Shown: positions 8,979-17,771 of the stretch, piece after piece
How positions within the stretch are numbered: position 1 is the stretch's first letter
Layout of the letters: each line of letters begins with the position of its first letter
Assembly: GCA_942490885.1 (NCBI GenBank)
Contig: CALNYT010000002.1
Span: 3,534,001 to 3,598,000 of the forward strand
Origin: Oceanirhabdus sp942490885
Lineage (GTDB): Bacteria; Bacillota; Clostridia; Clostridiales; Clostridiaceae
Length of the DNA stretch: 64,000 nt
Direction of reading: 5' to 3'
Position numbers and translations under genes: made by a program
Notes under the pieces: generated by a model
What the model saw: only the letters and a program-made list of their open reading frames with translations
What the model was told of the DNA's origin: nothing
Databases searched by the model: none

Positions 8979-9779
8979 CTATTTTTTTAATAATATTTCT
9001 GGTTTACTTTTTATTCCTTTAAGTCCAAAATTTCCATAGATTTCACTAACTGTTCCTGCTGTTATAAATGCATCAATTTGTTCTTTTTTAATAAATTCCA
9101 TAAGATAAGAAAATTCATTTCGTGTCATTAAACTTTCAATTTCAAACTTGTCCTCATATTGTAATCCACCTTTAATTGGATATAATGTTGCACCACGGTG
9201 CATATCTTCTACTATAAATTTACGAATCAACTTGTAATCTTTAGATATAATACAAACCCTTTTTCTAGCATTAAATCCTATCATAAAGTGATCCAATATT
9301 ACTCCATTAAGATAAGTTCCAATTAATCCTATGATTACTGTTCTTATATCATACACAAAAATTGCAGTACAACAAATAAGTGCTCCTGCAATAGTAACTG
9401 ATGAGCCTAAATCAACATGAAAATATTTATTTACAATTTTAGCTATAATATCCAAGCCACCAGTTGATGCATTGCGTCTAAATAAAATTGTTTGTGCAAA
9501 ACTAAGAATCAACACAAAACACAAAAGATCTAACCACTGATCCTGCATGAATGATTGTTTAATTGGACATAATTTTTCTAGTATAGCAAGCATAGGTGAC
9601 AAAATTAACGCTGCATATACAGTTTTAACACCAAATTCTTTCCCAATAAGAAAGTAAGATAAAATTAACAAAAATGCATTTATAATAAAAGTTAATACCG
9701 GCAATGATATTGATGTAAAACATATTCTGAATCTATTTAAAACATCATCCAGTAATTCCCACATAAAATTTATATTCAA
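8979..9779 (-). pseudogene. YitT-family membrane protein gene with damaged 5' end
   Basis: The 266 codons encode most of a YitT-type protein: membrane helices in about 25-175, including N-A-S-T-G-G-L-D-I-I, then a C-terminal DUF2179-like domain (185-266) with R-G-A-T-L-Y-P and G-G-L-Q-Y. The first transmembrane helix and the N-terminal G-G-x-T-G loop normally present are missing from this frame. In another frame the bases near 9756-9768 read G-I-T-G, so a frameshift has probably separated the start. The only in-frame starts (TTG at 9779 or the ATG at codon 6) have no ribosome binding site. YitT proteins are inner-membrane proteins of uncertain transport function. It may be a pseudogene or a shortened product. 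Confidence 0.6.
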
Positions 9780-9807
9780 ATCATTAAAAGTGTGATACTA
9801 TATTATT

Positions 9808-9883
9808 GATAACACTCTTTTGATTTTTTCTCCTTGTGATTTCGTCGTTATAAGGATACTACAAAATCATTTGGAGTGTTATC
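9808..9883. repeat. Spaced inverted repeat GATAACACTC
   Basis: GATAACACTC at 9808-9817 faces GAGTGTTATC at 9874-9883, followed on the plus strand by a run of seven T. It lies between the end of the enoate reductase gene and the damaged YitT gene. It can act as a terminator on the plus strand; on the minus strand the T tract is missing. A mobile-element footprint is an alternative. Confidence 0.5.
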
Positions 9884-9933
9884 TTTTTTTATAAATTTAT
9901 TGGAGAACTTTTGACTGTCCAGTACTTTTATAA

Positions 9934-11889
9934 TTATAGGTTAATTGCTTCTGTATATCCTGATTGCACAGCTTGTATAATTCTTCCTAGCTCATTTGAA
10001 TCTCCTATAACTTTTAAATTCTCAAAGTTATTTTTTAACTCTTCTATCATCTGATTGTTTGATCTAATTCCTAATGAAAGAATTATATGCTCTGTTTCTT
10101 TTTCAATCACTTCATTGTTCTTTAGATTTTCAAGAACTATTTTTTCATGAGTGATCTTTTGTAATTTATGGCTAGGTAACATTTCTACTTTATGCTTCAT
10201 AAGTTTCATTAATACGTCCATACGATTTGGTGCATATATACCATCACCGATTTTCTTCAACATCTCAACAATAATAACTTGATTTCCTTGTTCTGCTAAA
10301 AACTCTGCTGTCTCAAGTCCTGTCATACCAGATCCGATTACAGCAACCTTTTTACCTTCTAATTTTACTTTTCCCTTCAATATTTCTGGTACAGTATGAA
10401 CATTTTCACCTTTTACACCATCGATTGGAGGAACAATAGGGCTAGATCCTGCTGCTACAAATACTGCATATGGATTTAATGCTTTTATTTCTTCTACAGT
10501 TGCTTCTGTATTTAATCTTATCTCTACCCCAAGTTTTTTAAGCTGTTCCATCTCATAATCTATAAACCATGTGATCTTTTCTTTTTTAGGAGGTTTATTA
10601 GCAAGCTGTAATTGTCCACCTACTTCATATTCTTTTTCAAAAATTACAACCTTAAATCCTCTCATAGCTAATACTCTAGCAGCTTCCATACCACTAGGAC
10701 CTGCACCTACAACTGCAATCCCTCTTCCGTCACCATCTTTTTTAATATCTTTAATCTCTAATTCTTTTCCAGCTTCCGCATTTAAAGAACATGATATAGG
10801 CTTGTGATATGCAACACTTTCTATACAAGTTAAGCAAGATATACATTTTCTAATTTCATTTTCTCTACCTTCTCTAGCCTTATCTGCCCACTGAGGATCT
10901 GCTACTAATCCTCTTCCTAAAGCTACAAAGTCTGTAACTTCATCTTCTAATAATTGTTCTACAAATGCTGGTTCTCTTAAAACTCCTGCTGCTATAATAG
11001 GTATATTCACCTCTTGTTTGATTGCCTTTGCTAGATGTTTTCTCCAACCTTGTGCATAAGAAGTAGGCTCGATTACTGTATGTGAAGTAATGTAAACACC
11101 TGAAGATACATTAATCGCATCAATTCCTAATGTTTCTAAATGCTTAGCAATTTTAATACCTTCTTCCAGCTCAATTCCCTGTTCTTTAATACCAAATTGT
11201 TTTAAGAATTCATCTACTGAAACTCTTACACTGATTGGATAATCTTCTCCACATTCTTTTCTAATGCCCTTGATGATTTCAGCAAGAAATCTCATTCTAT
11301 TTTCAAAGCTTCCACCATATTCATCAGTTCTCTTATTTGAATAAGGACTTAAGAATTCATTTAAAAGATATCCATGAGCCGCATGTAATTCAACCCCATC
11401 TATGTTAGCTGCCTTTAATCTTACTGCTCCTTGAATAAATTCTTGTACTAAATCTTTTACTTCCTCTGTTGTTAATTCTCTTGTCTCTTCTCTACAAACT
11501 ACACAAGGAATAGCACTAGGTCCAACAACTGTTCTTCCTCCATTTATATTAGAAAAAGTTTGTCTACCTGGATGTGCTAATTGCACAAATACTTTTGCAT
11601 CATGCTTATGGATAGCTTTTGAAAATTTCTTTAATGGTTCTACATGCTCATCTTTTGTTATAGAAAGCTGATATGGTTCCATTGTTCCATGTTGTTCATT
11701 TATTTTTGTTGCACCTACTATAATCAGTCCTACACCATGTTTTGCTCTTTCTTCATAAAAAGAAATCACTTCATCTGTTAATGCTCCATCTCTTTTTGCC
11801 ATTCCAGAGCTCATTGGTGACATAACCACTCTATTTTTTAAAGTTAATTTTCCTATCTTTCCTTCTGAAAATATTTTATTATACTTCAT
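9934..11889 (-). CDS. Fe-S flavoenzyme of the 2-enoate/2,4-dienoyl-CoA reductase family
   Basis: A 651-residue member of the old-yellow-enzyme plus FAD family (enoate reductase, FadH, BaiCD). Residues 1-340 form the FMN TIM barrel, with the H-A-A-H-G-Y-L-L-N-E-F active-site motif at about 169-179. C349-x2-C352-x2-C355-x11-C367 bind a [4Fe-4S] cluster. A pyridine-nucleotide/FAD domain follows, with V-G-A-G-P-S-G-M-E-A near 395 and G-S-G-M-T-G near 520. It should reduce an alpha,beta-unsaturated acid or enoyl-CoA with NAD(P)H. It is the last gene of the dehydratase cluster, after a terminator-like hairpin at 11943-11990, so its expression may be partly uncoupled. Ribosome binding site AGGAGGATAAA. 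The substrate cannot be told from sequence. Confidence 0.85.
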   Translation of the reverse strand: MKYNKIFSEGKIGKLTLKNRVVMSPMSSGMAKRDGALTDEVISFYEERAKHGVGLIIVGATKINEQHGTMEPYQLSITKDEHVEPLKKFSKAIHKHDAKVFVQLAHPGRQTFSNINGGRTVVGPSAIPCVVCREETRELTTEEVKDLVQEFIQGAVRLKAANIDGVELHAAHGYLLNEFLSPYSNKRTDEYGGSFENRMRFLAEIIKGIRKECGEDYPISVRVSVDEFLKQFGIKEQGIELEEGIKIAKHLETLGIDAINVSSGVYITSHTVIEPTSYAQGWRKHLAKAIKQEVNIPIIAAGVLREPAFVEQLLEDEVTDFVALGRGLVADPQWADKAREGRENEIRKCISCLTCIESVAYHKPISCSLNAEAGKELEIKDIKKDGDGRGIAVVGAGPSGMEAARVLAMRGFKVVIFEKEYEVGGQLQLANKPPKKEKITWFIDYEMEQLKKLGVEIRLNTEATVEEIKALNPYAVFVAAGSSPIVPPIDGVKGENVHTVPEILKGKVKLEGKKVAVIGSGMTGLETAEFLAEQGNQVIIVEMLKKIGDGIYAPNRMDVLMKLMKHKVEMLPSHKLQKITHEKIVLENLKNNEVIEKETEHIILSLGIRSNNQMIEELKNNFENLKVIGDSNELGRIIQAVQSGYTEAINL

Positions 11890-11942
11890 TTTATCCTCCT
11901 AGCAGAATTGTTTATTGTTAAATATATAACTAAATAACACAT

Positions 11943-11990
11943 AAAAAAAAGGGGAATCCTATGCATTACAAGGGATGTCATGGGTTCCCC
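11943..11990 (-). terminator. Internal terminator between hadC-like gene and enoate reductase
   Basis: On the minus strand GGGGAACCCATG pairs with CATAGGATTCCCC, with small mismatches, and is followed by eight T. It sits 27 bases after the dehydratase gene stop, inside the operon, and would lower expression of the reductase unless read through or bypassed. Confidence 0.8.
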
Positions 11991-12016
11991 AATTACTAAT
12001 TTATTGATATTAAAAC

Positions 12017-13159
12017 TTAGTAGCTTAATGCTTCTGCAAATGCTTGAATACGTGTACGTGCTTGCTCATTGTTTTGCATCTGTTGATCTATCTCTAAATA
12101 GAGTATAGGAATATCTTCATTTTCAAGCTCTTGCTTATATATAGGATAATCATATTCTTCAGGATCACAGAATTTCATCATACATACAACAACCCCATCT
12201 GCATCAGTTTCTTTAACTAAATCAATCAACATTTGACCACGCTTTTTATCTGCATCAAAGGCCAATGAACATCCTTCTAAATTAGACCATTGTCTAGCTA
12301 AACTCTCCATAGGAGACTTTCCTTCTGGTACATCTGTTCTAAATTGTCTTGATTCTTGTGCTAAGTCATCTCCTACTACAGTTAACTTATTTTCTTCAAA
12401 TATGTCTAATAATTCATTTGGTTCAGCCATTATACCTGTTAAAATAACTTTTTTACCATTCCATTTAACTTCAGGTTGTTCTTTAAGTTTAGTAATTAAT
12501 TCTTTAACCAATTCAGTGTGTTTAGCCTTATCCATAAAGAAAGCACTCTTCATAACTAAATGTCTCTTTGCTGGTGTAATTATTTCAGGATATTTACAAG
12601 CTACTGTGCTAAATTCTCTCATAACTTTACGATATTCATTGTAAATATCTATACTGTTACTAATTGCCTCGTCACTAATTTCATGACCAGCTATTTTTTC
12701 AAGTTTCTTTCTTATATTTTCATATTGACTAACTAAGAATTGAACACCACCTTCAATTTGCCTATTTTGTGGATGAACAAGAGGAATAAATTCAACATTA
12801 GGTATTACAACTTCCCAGTTTTGCCCTATGCATTTTAAAGTATCACAAAGTGCTGGAATAATAACTGCCGAAAGATCATCATATACGCCTTTCATTCCAA
12901 ATTCTAAACAAGATTGCATTATTGAACATGCAAAAGCAGGTAATTGTGATTTTGCTGAAGCAATATCAGTTTGTCCACCCCAAATTCCTACTGGTAACAT
13001 ACCAGCTGCATGAACAATCTCTTCAGGACAATATACTGGCAAACACCCTATTGCTTTATTTCCTGTTTCATTTATAAAATCCTTAACTGCTTTTTTAGGA
13101 TCGATAACAACCTCATTCATTTGAGATAAAACATTTTCTATATTATTCATTTTTCCCAC
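12017..13159 (-). CDS. 2-hydroxyacyl-CoA dehydratase, beta-type (HadC/FldC-like) subunit
   Basis: A 380-residue subunit of the HgdB/HadC/FldC family, partner of the gene just upstream. It has the family signature G-C-L-P-V-Y-C-P-E-E-I-V near 38-49, including C39 and C44, and further cysteines at 78, 84, 105 and 110, among them likely [4Fe-4S] ligands. With the alpha subunit it would remove water from an (R)-2-hydroxyacyl-CoA by a ketyl-radical mechanism after one-electron activation. Its start overlaps the upstream gene's end by 17 bases, so the two are translationally coupled. Benzoyl-CoA reductase-like subunits are related, but the close pairing with a FldB-like subunit favours a dehydratase. 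Confidence 0.85.
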   Translation of the reverse strand: MGKMNNIENVLSQMNEVVIDPKKAVKDFINETGNKAIGCLPVYCPEEIVHAAGMLPVGIWGGQTDIASAKSQLPAFACSIMQSCLEFGMKGVYDDLSAVIIPALCDTLKCIGQNWEVVIPNVEFIPLVHPQNRQIEGGVQFLVSQYENIRKKLEKIAGHEISDEAISNSIDIYNEYRKVMREFSTVACKYPEIITPAKRHLVMKSAFFMDKAKHTELVKELITKLKEQPEVKWNGKKVILTGIMAEPNELLDIFEENKLTVVGDDLAQESRQFRTDVPEGKSPMESLARQWSNLEGCSLAFDADKKRGQMLIDLVKETDADGVVVCMMKFCDPEEYDYPIYKQELENEDIPILYLEIDQQMQNNEQARTRIQAFAEALSY

Positions 13160-14369
13160 CTGCCTCTTTTTTCATATCTTCCATTACTTCAACTAAGCCT
13201 TGAATTCTAGTCTCAAATTGAGCTTTAGTAAAGCTTCTAGGATCAGCTTGATCACCATCAAATCCTACATAAGGTTTACCTGTATTCTCCAACACTCCTC
13301 TTTGCATTTCATACTGCATAAAATCCATTAACTTACAGCTGCGGTTCATATGATATATTGCTCCATCACACTTGAATTTTCTCATAACTTCAGTTCTCTG
13401 ATCTATTTGATTCTTTAAATTATTATTATTTGCTATAGCACAGTATGCTCTTGCCATTCCATCAAGATCATTTGCTTCATATTGAATAGCCCATGCATCT
13501 GCATAAATACTACCAGTCATGTTTATTCCAAAATTGTTTAGAGATTTTAATTTATATCCAATGTATGTCCAGCAAGGTATTCCATCAAACATAATTCTAT
13601 GCTCTTCTTCCCCTCTAAAACTACTTTTACCAGTTCTTATATTTTCTTCAAGTTCTTGTGATAACGTCTTAAATATCTCTGCCGTTTCTTTCTTACCACG
13701 TGCGCAAACTTGAACTGCCATATAGTTAAACATTTCAAAACCACTCATTGGAGCTGGATCTACATCTGTATAGCTCATAGCTTTTTTCCACCATTTACCT
13801 GACTCAGATGAAATCTTCATTACTTCCTCAAAACGTTTTTCATCAAACTTTTTACCACTTATTTCTTCTAATTTCTTAATTGCAACTTTAAACTGTTCCT
13901 TGACATAATCAATACTTTCTTGAGTAACATCATATTCAGTATTATATGGTGTATCTATCATAATCATTGGTATATTAAGTTCTTTAGCAATATTTTCATA
14001 CCACTTAATAACTTGATTACAAATATTATTACAGCAAAGAATAAAATCAGGTTGAGGCATGTTTAAGCTATTACATTTTTTCAGTTCTACATAAGCTAAG
14101 TTAACTCTAGCATATGAGCACAAATCAATAGAGTAACCTTTACTCTCTGCTACTTCACACAATTCTAAAGATTCATGTCTAGCTGCAACTGCTGCTGCGT
14201 GATTTTCAGGATACACAACTTGTAGTCCAAATGTTTCTGCAAATTCTTGTGGAAATATGGAAGTTGACCATCCTACAGGCTCTCCATTTTTCTTTGCCTC
14301 CATAGCATCTGCATAAGTTTTAGCTAATAATTGGTTTACAAGGTCTTTTGCTCTTACCTTCTCACCCAT
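13143..14369 (-). CDS. 2-hydroxyacyl-CoA dehydratase, alpha-type (HadB/FldB-like) subunit
   Basis: A 408-residue protein that follows FldB/HadB along its whole length as I recall those sequences, for example Y-P-E-N-H-A-A-A-V-A-A-R (53-64), C-C-N-N-I-C-N-Q (112-119) and F-D-G-D-Q-A-D-P-R near the end. Cys84, Cys117 and Cys345 sit where the three cluster ligands of the HadB subunit are described, so the site looks intact. FldB has Cys in its G-W-C-A-S-N motif where this protein has G-W-S-T-S (33-37); that Cys is not one of the three ligands. It forms the catalytic dimer with the next gene and needs the activator at 14431-15207. Four tandem TTTAA units (14383-14402) lie just upstream of its ribosome binding site. 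Confidence 0.88.
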   Translation of the reverse strand: MGEKVRAKDLVNQLLAKTYADAMEAKKNGEPVGWSTSIFPQEFAETFGLQVVYPENHAAAVAARHESLELCEVAESKGYSIDLCSYARVNLAYVELKKCNSLNMPQPDFILCCNNICNQVIKWYENIAKELNIPMIMIDTPYNTEYDVTQESIDYVKEQFKVAIKKLEEISGKKFDEKRFEEVMKISSESGKWWKKAMSYTDVDPAPMSGFEMFNYMAVQVCARGKKETAEIFKTLSQELEENIRTGKSSFRGEEEHRIMFDGIPCWTYIGYKLKSLNNFGINMTGSIYADAWAIQYEANDLDGMARAYCAIANNNNLKNQIDQRTEVMRKFKCDGAIYHMNRSCKLMDFMQYEMQRGVLENTGKPYVGFDGDQADPRSFTKAQFETRIQGLVEVMEDMKKEAGGKNE

Positions 14370-14430
14370 AATTCAACACTCCTTTAATTTAATTTAATTT
14401 AATATCACATATGACATATCTATAAATAAT

Positions 14431-15207
14431 CTACTTATTAATTTCTTCCCATGCAATTAGTGCTGCACCTATAGCTCCTGTTAATTGAGCATATTCAGAT
14501 ACTGCTACACTTATATTTAGCTCTCTTTCCATGGACTTAACAACTCCAGTATTTTGAGCTACTCCGCCACTCATAACTACATCAGCTTGTATTCCTACCC
14601 TTTTAGCAAGACTAGCTACTCTTCTTGCTATTGATGTATGAATACCTGCTGTAATATCTGCTCTACTAGCCCCTGCTGATAAATGAGATATGACTTCTGA
14701 TTCAGCAAATACTGTACAAGTACTGCTAATAGTCACTTCTTTTGTAGATTTAGCAGACAACTCACCTAAATCATCTGTTTCTACTTCCATAATCTTGGCC
14801 ATTACATCTAAGAACCTTCCTGTTCCAGCAGCACACTTATCATTCATAACAAAATTTAAGAGCCTACCTTTTGAATCTAACTTTAAGGCTTTAGCATCTT
14901 GACCGCCTATATCAATTATAGTTCTAGCATTGGGAAATATATGGTGAACACCTTTTGCATGACAGCTTAATTCACTTATTTGCTTATCAGCTTTATCAAA
15001 ATTCATTCTTCCATAGCCAGTAACAATAGTTCTTTTTATATTTTCCTCATTTAAACCTGATTGCTGAAATAATTCCTGTAAAACTCTGTTTGGTCCACTT
15101 GTACCAGTACCTACATTAATAATACTCTTAGCAATAATTTCTTCACCATTCTTTAAAATTATTCCTTTAGATGCAGTAGAACCTATATCTATACCCATAG
15201 TATACAT
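14431..15207 (-). CDS. Dehydratase activator ATPase (HadI/FldI-like)
   Basis: A 258-residue member of the ASKHA-fold activators of 2-hydroxyacyl-CoA dehydratases. The N-terminal phosphate loop reads G-I-D-I-G-S-T-A-S-K (5-14). Cys125 (N-D-K-C-A-A-G-T-G-R) and Cys164 (S-T-C-T-V-F-A-E-S-E) match the residues that hold one [4Fe-4S] cluster between the two subunits of the homodimer. It would use ATP hydrolysis to push one low-potential electron into the dehydratase encoded next. The order CoA-transferase, activator, alpha, beta is the hadAIBC/fldAIBC order. Confidence 0.9.
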   Translation of the reverse strand: MYTMGIDIGSTASKGIILKNGEEIIAKSIINVGTGTSGPNRVLQELFQQSGLNEENIKRTIVTGYGRMNFDKADKQISELSCHAKGVHHIFPNARTIIDIGGQDAKALKLDSKGRLLNFVMNDKCAAGTGRFLDVMAKIMEVETDDLGELSAKSTKEVTISSTCTVFAESEVISHLSAGASRADITAGIHTSIARRVASLAKRVGIQADVVMSGGVAQNTGVVKSMERELNISVAVSEYAQLTGAIGAALIAWEEINK

Positions 15208-15272
15208 TTAACAACATCCTCTCATTTTCTTTAATATGAAACTACCTATTTTTGTAATATATTTTGTAATCT

Positions 15273-16487
15273 TTACCACTTAATAGCCTTATTACTCTTC
15301 ATTTCGTCAATCTCCTCAGATGAATATCCTACTTCTAAAAGCACATCTTTTGTATGTTCACCTATTTTAGGTGCTTTGTTAAAGTCTGGTAATCCTATAT
15401 TTTTAAACTTAACAGGTGTATTAACTAACACTCCTGTATTACCATTTTCATACTCTACCTTACGTAAGTAATCATTAGCCCAAGCTTGTTCGTCTTCAAC
15501 TATTTCCTCCCAAAGTTGTACCTTTTCAAACGGTAAATCTGCTTCATTTAAAATCTTTGTCCATTCTGCTAAATCTTTTTTAGCAAATTGTTCTTCTATA
15601 ATATTAACCATATCATCAGTATGTTTTGATACAGCTTTAATCGTATTGTAATTTTCATCATTAACTAAATCTTCACGACCAATAGTTTTAACGAACTTTT
15701 CGAAATATTTGTTATACTCTATAACCGCTATTTGAACCCATCTTCCATCTTTACATTTGTACGAATTCATTAATGGACTATTAGGCTTCTTTCTAGTCAC
15801 TGGCCAATTATTCCCATATTGAGAAGATGGAATCATTGATGACATACCAAACATAGCAGTATGATAAAGACTTACTGTAACCTCCTCACCTTTTCCTGAA
15901 TGTTGTTTTCTATAAAGTGCTGCGCATATACCTGCTGCTAAATACATTCCTGCTTGATGATCTCCAAATCCAGCTGCTGGGTTTAAAGGAGCTGTATCTT
16001 TTTCCATAAGTGTACCCATTACTCCACCTCTAGCATAGTAAGCAGTATAATCAAAACCAGGTTTGTCCTTGTCTGGTCCATTTTCCCCATAACCTAAGAT
16101 TTGAGCAAAGATTATATGTGGAAATTTTTCAGAAAGTTGTTCATATGATAATCCATTTCTTTTTAGTGCAGCGGTTCTATTATTTGTAATAAATACGTCA
16201 GCACTTTCAATAAGTTTATAAAGTGCCATCTTGCCTTCTTCAGATTTTACATTTAAGGAAATTCCTCTTTTATTTGAATTTACAGTTTCATGAATAGGAT
16301 TTTCTTCTTCTCCTATAGGCATTTTAAAAATAACACCAGCAGTTCTTGCAGGATCTCCAAAAGGCGCTTCAACTTTAATAACATCAGCTCCCCAATCTGC
16401 TAAAACTTTTGCACAAGTCGGTCCTGCAAGAAACGTTGATAATTCTATAACTTTTACCCCACTTAAAAGTTTCTCATTATTTTTCAT
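15273..16487 (-). CDS. Family III (CaiB/BaiF) CoA-transferase, HadA/FldA-like
   Basis: A 404-residue CoA-transferase. The N-terminal V-K-V-I-E-L-S-T-F-L-A-G-P and N-x-N-K-R-G-I-S-L-N motifs are typical, and the likely catalytic Asp176 lies in A-G-F-G-D-H-Q-A-G. In family III enzymes this Asp forms a mixed anhydride with the acid. It would move CoA from an acyl-CoA of the pathway to the incoming free acid, so no ATP is spent on activation. Its place directly before the activator and dehydratase genes supports a (R)-2-hydroxy acid as acceptor. The gene lies 65 bases upstream of the activator. Confidence 0.85.
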   Translation of the reverse strand: MKNNEKLLSGVKVIELSTFLAGPTCAKVLADWGADVIKVEAPFGDPARTAGVIFKMPIGEEENPIHETVNSNKRGISLNVKSEEGKMALYKLIESADVFITNNRTAALKRNGLSYEQLSEKFPHIIFAQILGYGENGPDKDKPGFDYTAYYARGGVMGTLMEKDTAPLNPAAGFGDHQAGMYLAAGICAALYRKQHSGKGEEVTVSLYHTAMFGMSSMIPSSQYGNNWPVTRKKPNSPLMNSYKCKDGRWVQIAVIEYNKYFEKFVKTIGREDLVNDENYNTIKAVSKHTDDMVNIIEEQFAKKDLAEWTKILNEADLPFEKVQLWEEIVEDEQAWANDYLRKVEYENGNTGVLVNTPVKFKNIGLPDFNKAPKIGEHTKDVLLEVGYSSEEIDEMKSNKAIKW

Positions 16488-16600
16488 TAATCATCTCTCC
16501 TTTAATTCTTCATTTATCGTAATGTAATATTTTAGAGTTGAAATTTTATCTAACTAAAATTTTTATTTCCTACTAGCTTGTCTTATATAAAGACACAAAT

Positions 16601-17758
16601 TTAGTCAATTAATTCAAAAACTGCTGCTGCACCCATACCACCACCGATGCACATGCTTACAATACCGTATTTGTTATTTCTACGTCTCATTTCTGAAAGA
16701 AGTTTTGCTGTTAAGAATGAACCTGTACATCCTAATGGATGGCCTAAAGCAATAGCACCACCATTTGGATTTACTTTTTCAAAATCAAGATCTAGCTCAT
16801 TAATACATGCTATAGATTGTGAAGCAAAAGCCTCATTTAATTCTATTAAGTCTATATCATCTTTTTCTAATCCTGCAATTTTTAAAGCCTTTGGAATAGC
16901 TTTAATTGGACCAATTCCCATTACTTCAGGGTTTACTCCTGCAACAGCAAATGATCTAAATACAGCTAAAGATTTTATTCCTAATGCTTCTGCCTTTTCT
17001 CTTGACATAAGTAATACTACGGCAGCACCATCGCTCATCTGTGATGCATTTCCAGCTGTTACAGTACCATTCACTTTAAACACTGTTCTCAGCTTTCCAA
17101 ATCCATCCAAACTAGTCTTAGTTCTAACTCCTTCATCTTTATTAAAGATGAACCTTTCATTTTTTTCGTTAATTGCTTCTATAGGAATTATTTCATCATC
17201 AAATTTTCCTTCAGCTTGTGCTTTTGCAGCTCTTCTATGACTTTCTACTGCAAATTCATCCTGCATCTCACGTGTTACATTATATTCTTCTGCAACCTTT
17301 TCTGCTGTCAATCCCATAGACATATACGCCTCTGGTCGATTCTGCATAAGATAAGGATTTGGAGCAATAATATTTCCTGACATAGGAACAGTACTCATAA
17401 ATTCTACCCCACCAGCCAATACAACATCTGCTTGACCAGCCATAATACTATTTGCTCCAATGGCAATAGTTTGAAGTCCTGATGAACAAAATCTATTCAC
17501 CGTTTGACCTGGTACACAATCTGGTAATCCAGCTCTCATAGCTACAATCTTAGCTAAATTAAATCCTTGTTCCGCTTCTGGAAATGCACACCCTAACACA
17601 AAATCTTCAATTTCCTCAGTATTTAATTGTGGTACTTTATTTAAAACTCCATTTATAACCTGAGCTACAACATCCTCTGGCCTTGTATATTTAAGTTTTC
17701 CTTTTGGAGCCTTTCCCACTGCTGAACGCCCATATGCTACAATAACTGCTTCTCTCAT
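16601..17758 (-). CDS. Thiolase (acetyl-CoA C-acyltransferase, FadA-like)
   Basis: A 385-residue thiolase with all catalytic residues: nucleophile Cys91 in N-R-F-C-S-S-G, His340 in G-H-P-L-G-C-T-G and Cys370 in C-I-G-G-G-M-G. Length and the N-terminal R-E-A-V-I-V-A-Y-G-R-S fit FadA-type degradative thiolases, although acetoacetyl-CoA thiolases are close. It follows the FadN-like gene by 13 bases. Together they give hydration, oxidation and thiolysis, that is, the last three steps of beta-oxidation. Confidence 0.9.
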   Translation of the reverse strand: MREAVIVAYGRSAVGKAPKGKLKYTRPEDVVAQVINGVLNKVPQLNTEEIEDFVLGCAFPEAEQGFNLAKIVAMRAGLPDCVPGQTVNRFCSSGLQTIAIGANSIMAGQADVVLAGGVEFMSTVPMSGNIIAPNPYLMQNRPEAYMSMGLTAEKVAEEYNVTREMQDEFAVESHRRAAKAQAEGKFDDEIIPIEAINEKNERFIFNKDEGVRTKTSLDGFGKLRTVFKVNGTVTAGNASQMSDGAAVVLLMSREKAEALGIKSLAVFRSFAVAGVNPEVMGIGPIKAIPKALKIAGLEKDDIDLIELNEAFASQSIACINELDLDFEKVNPNGGAIALGHPLGCTGSFLTAKLLSEMRRRNNKYGIVSMCIGGGMGAAAVFELID

Positions 17759-17771
17759 TCTAATACCTCCA

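Noticed and set aside
16647..17240. A 197-codon open frame on the plus strand opposite the thiolase gene
   Set aside because: It is antisense to a well-supported gene with all its catalytic residues, has no ribosome binding site and shows no family features.
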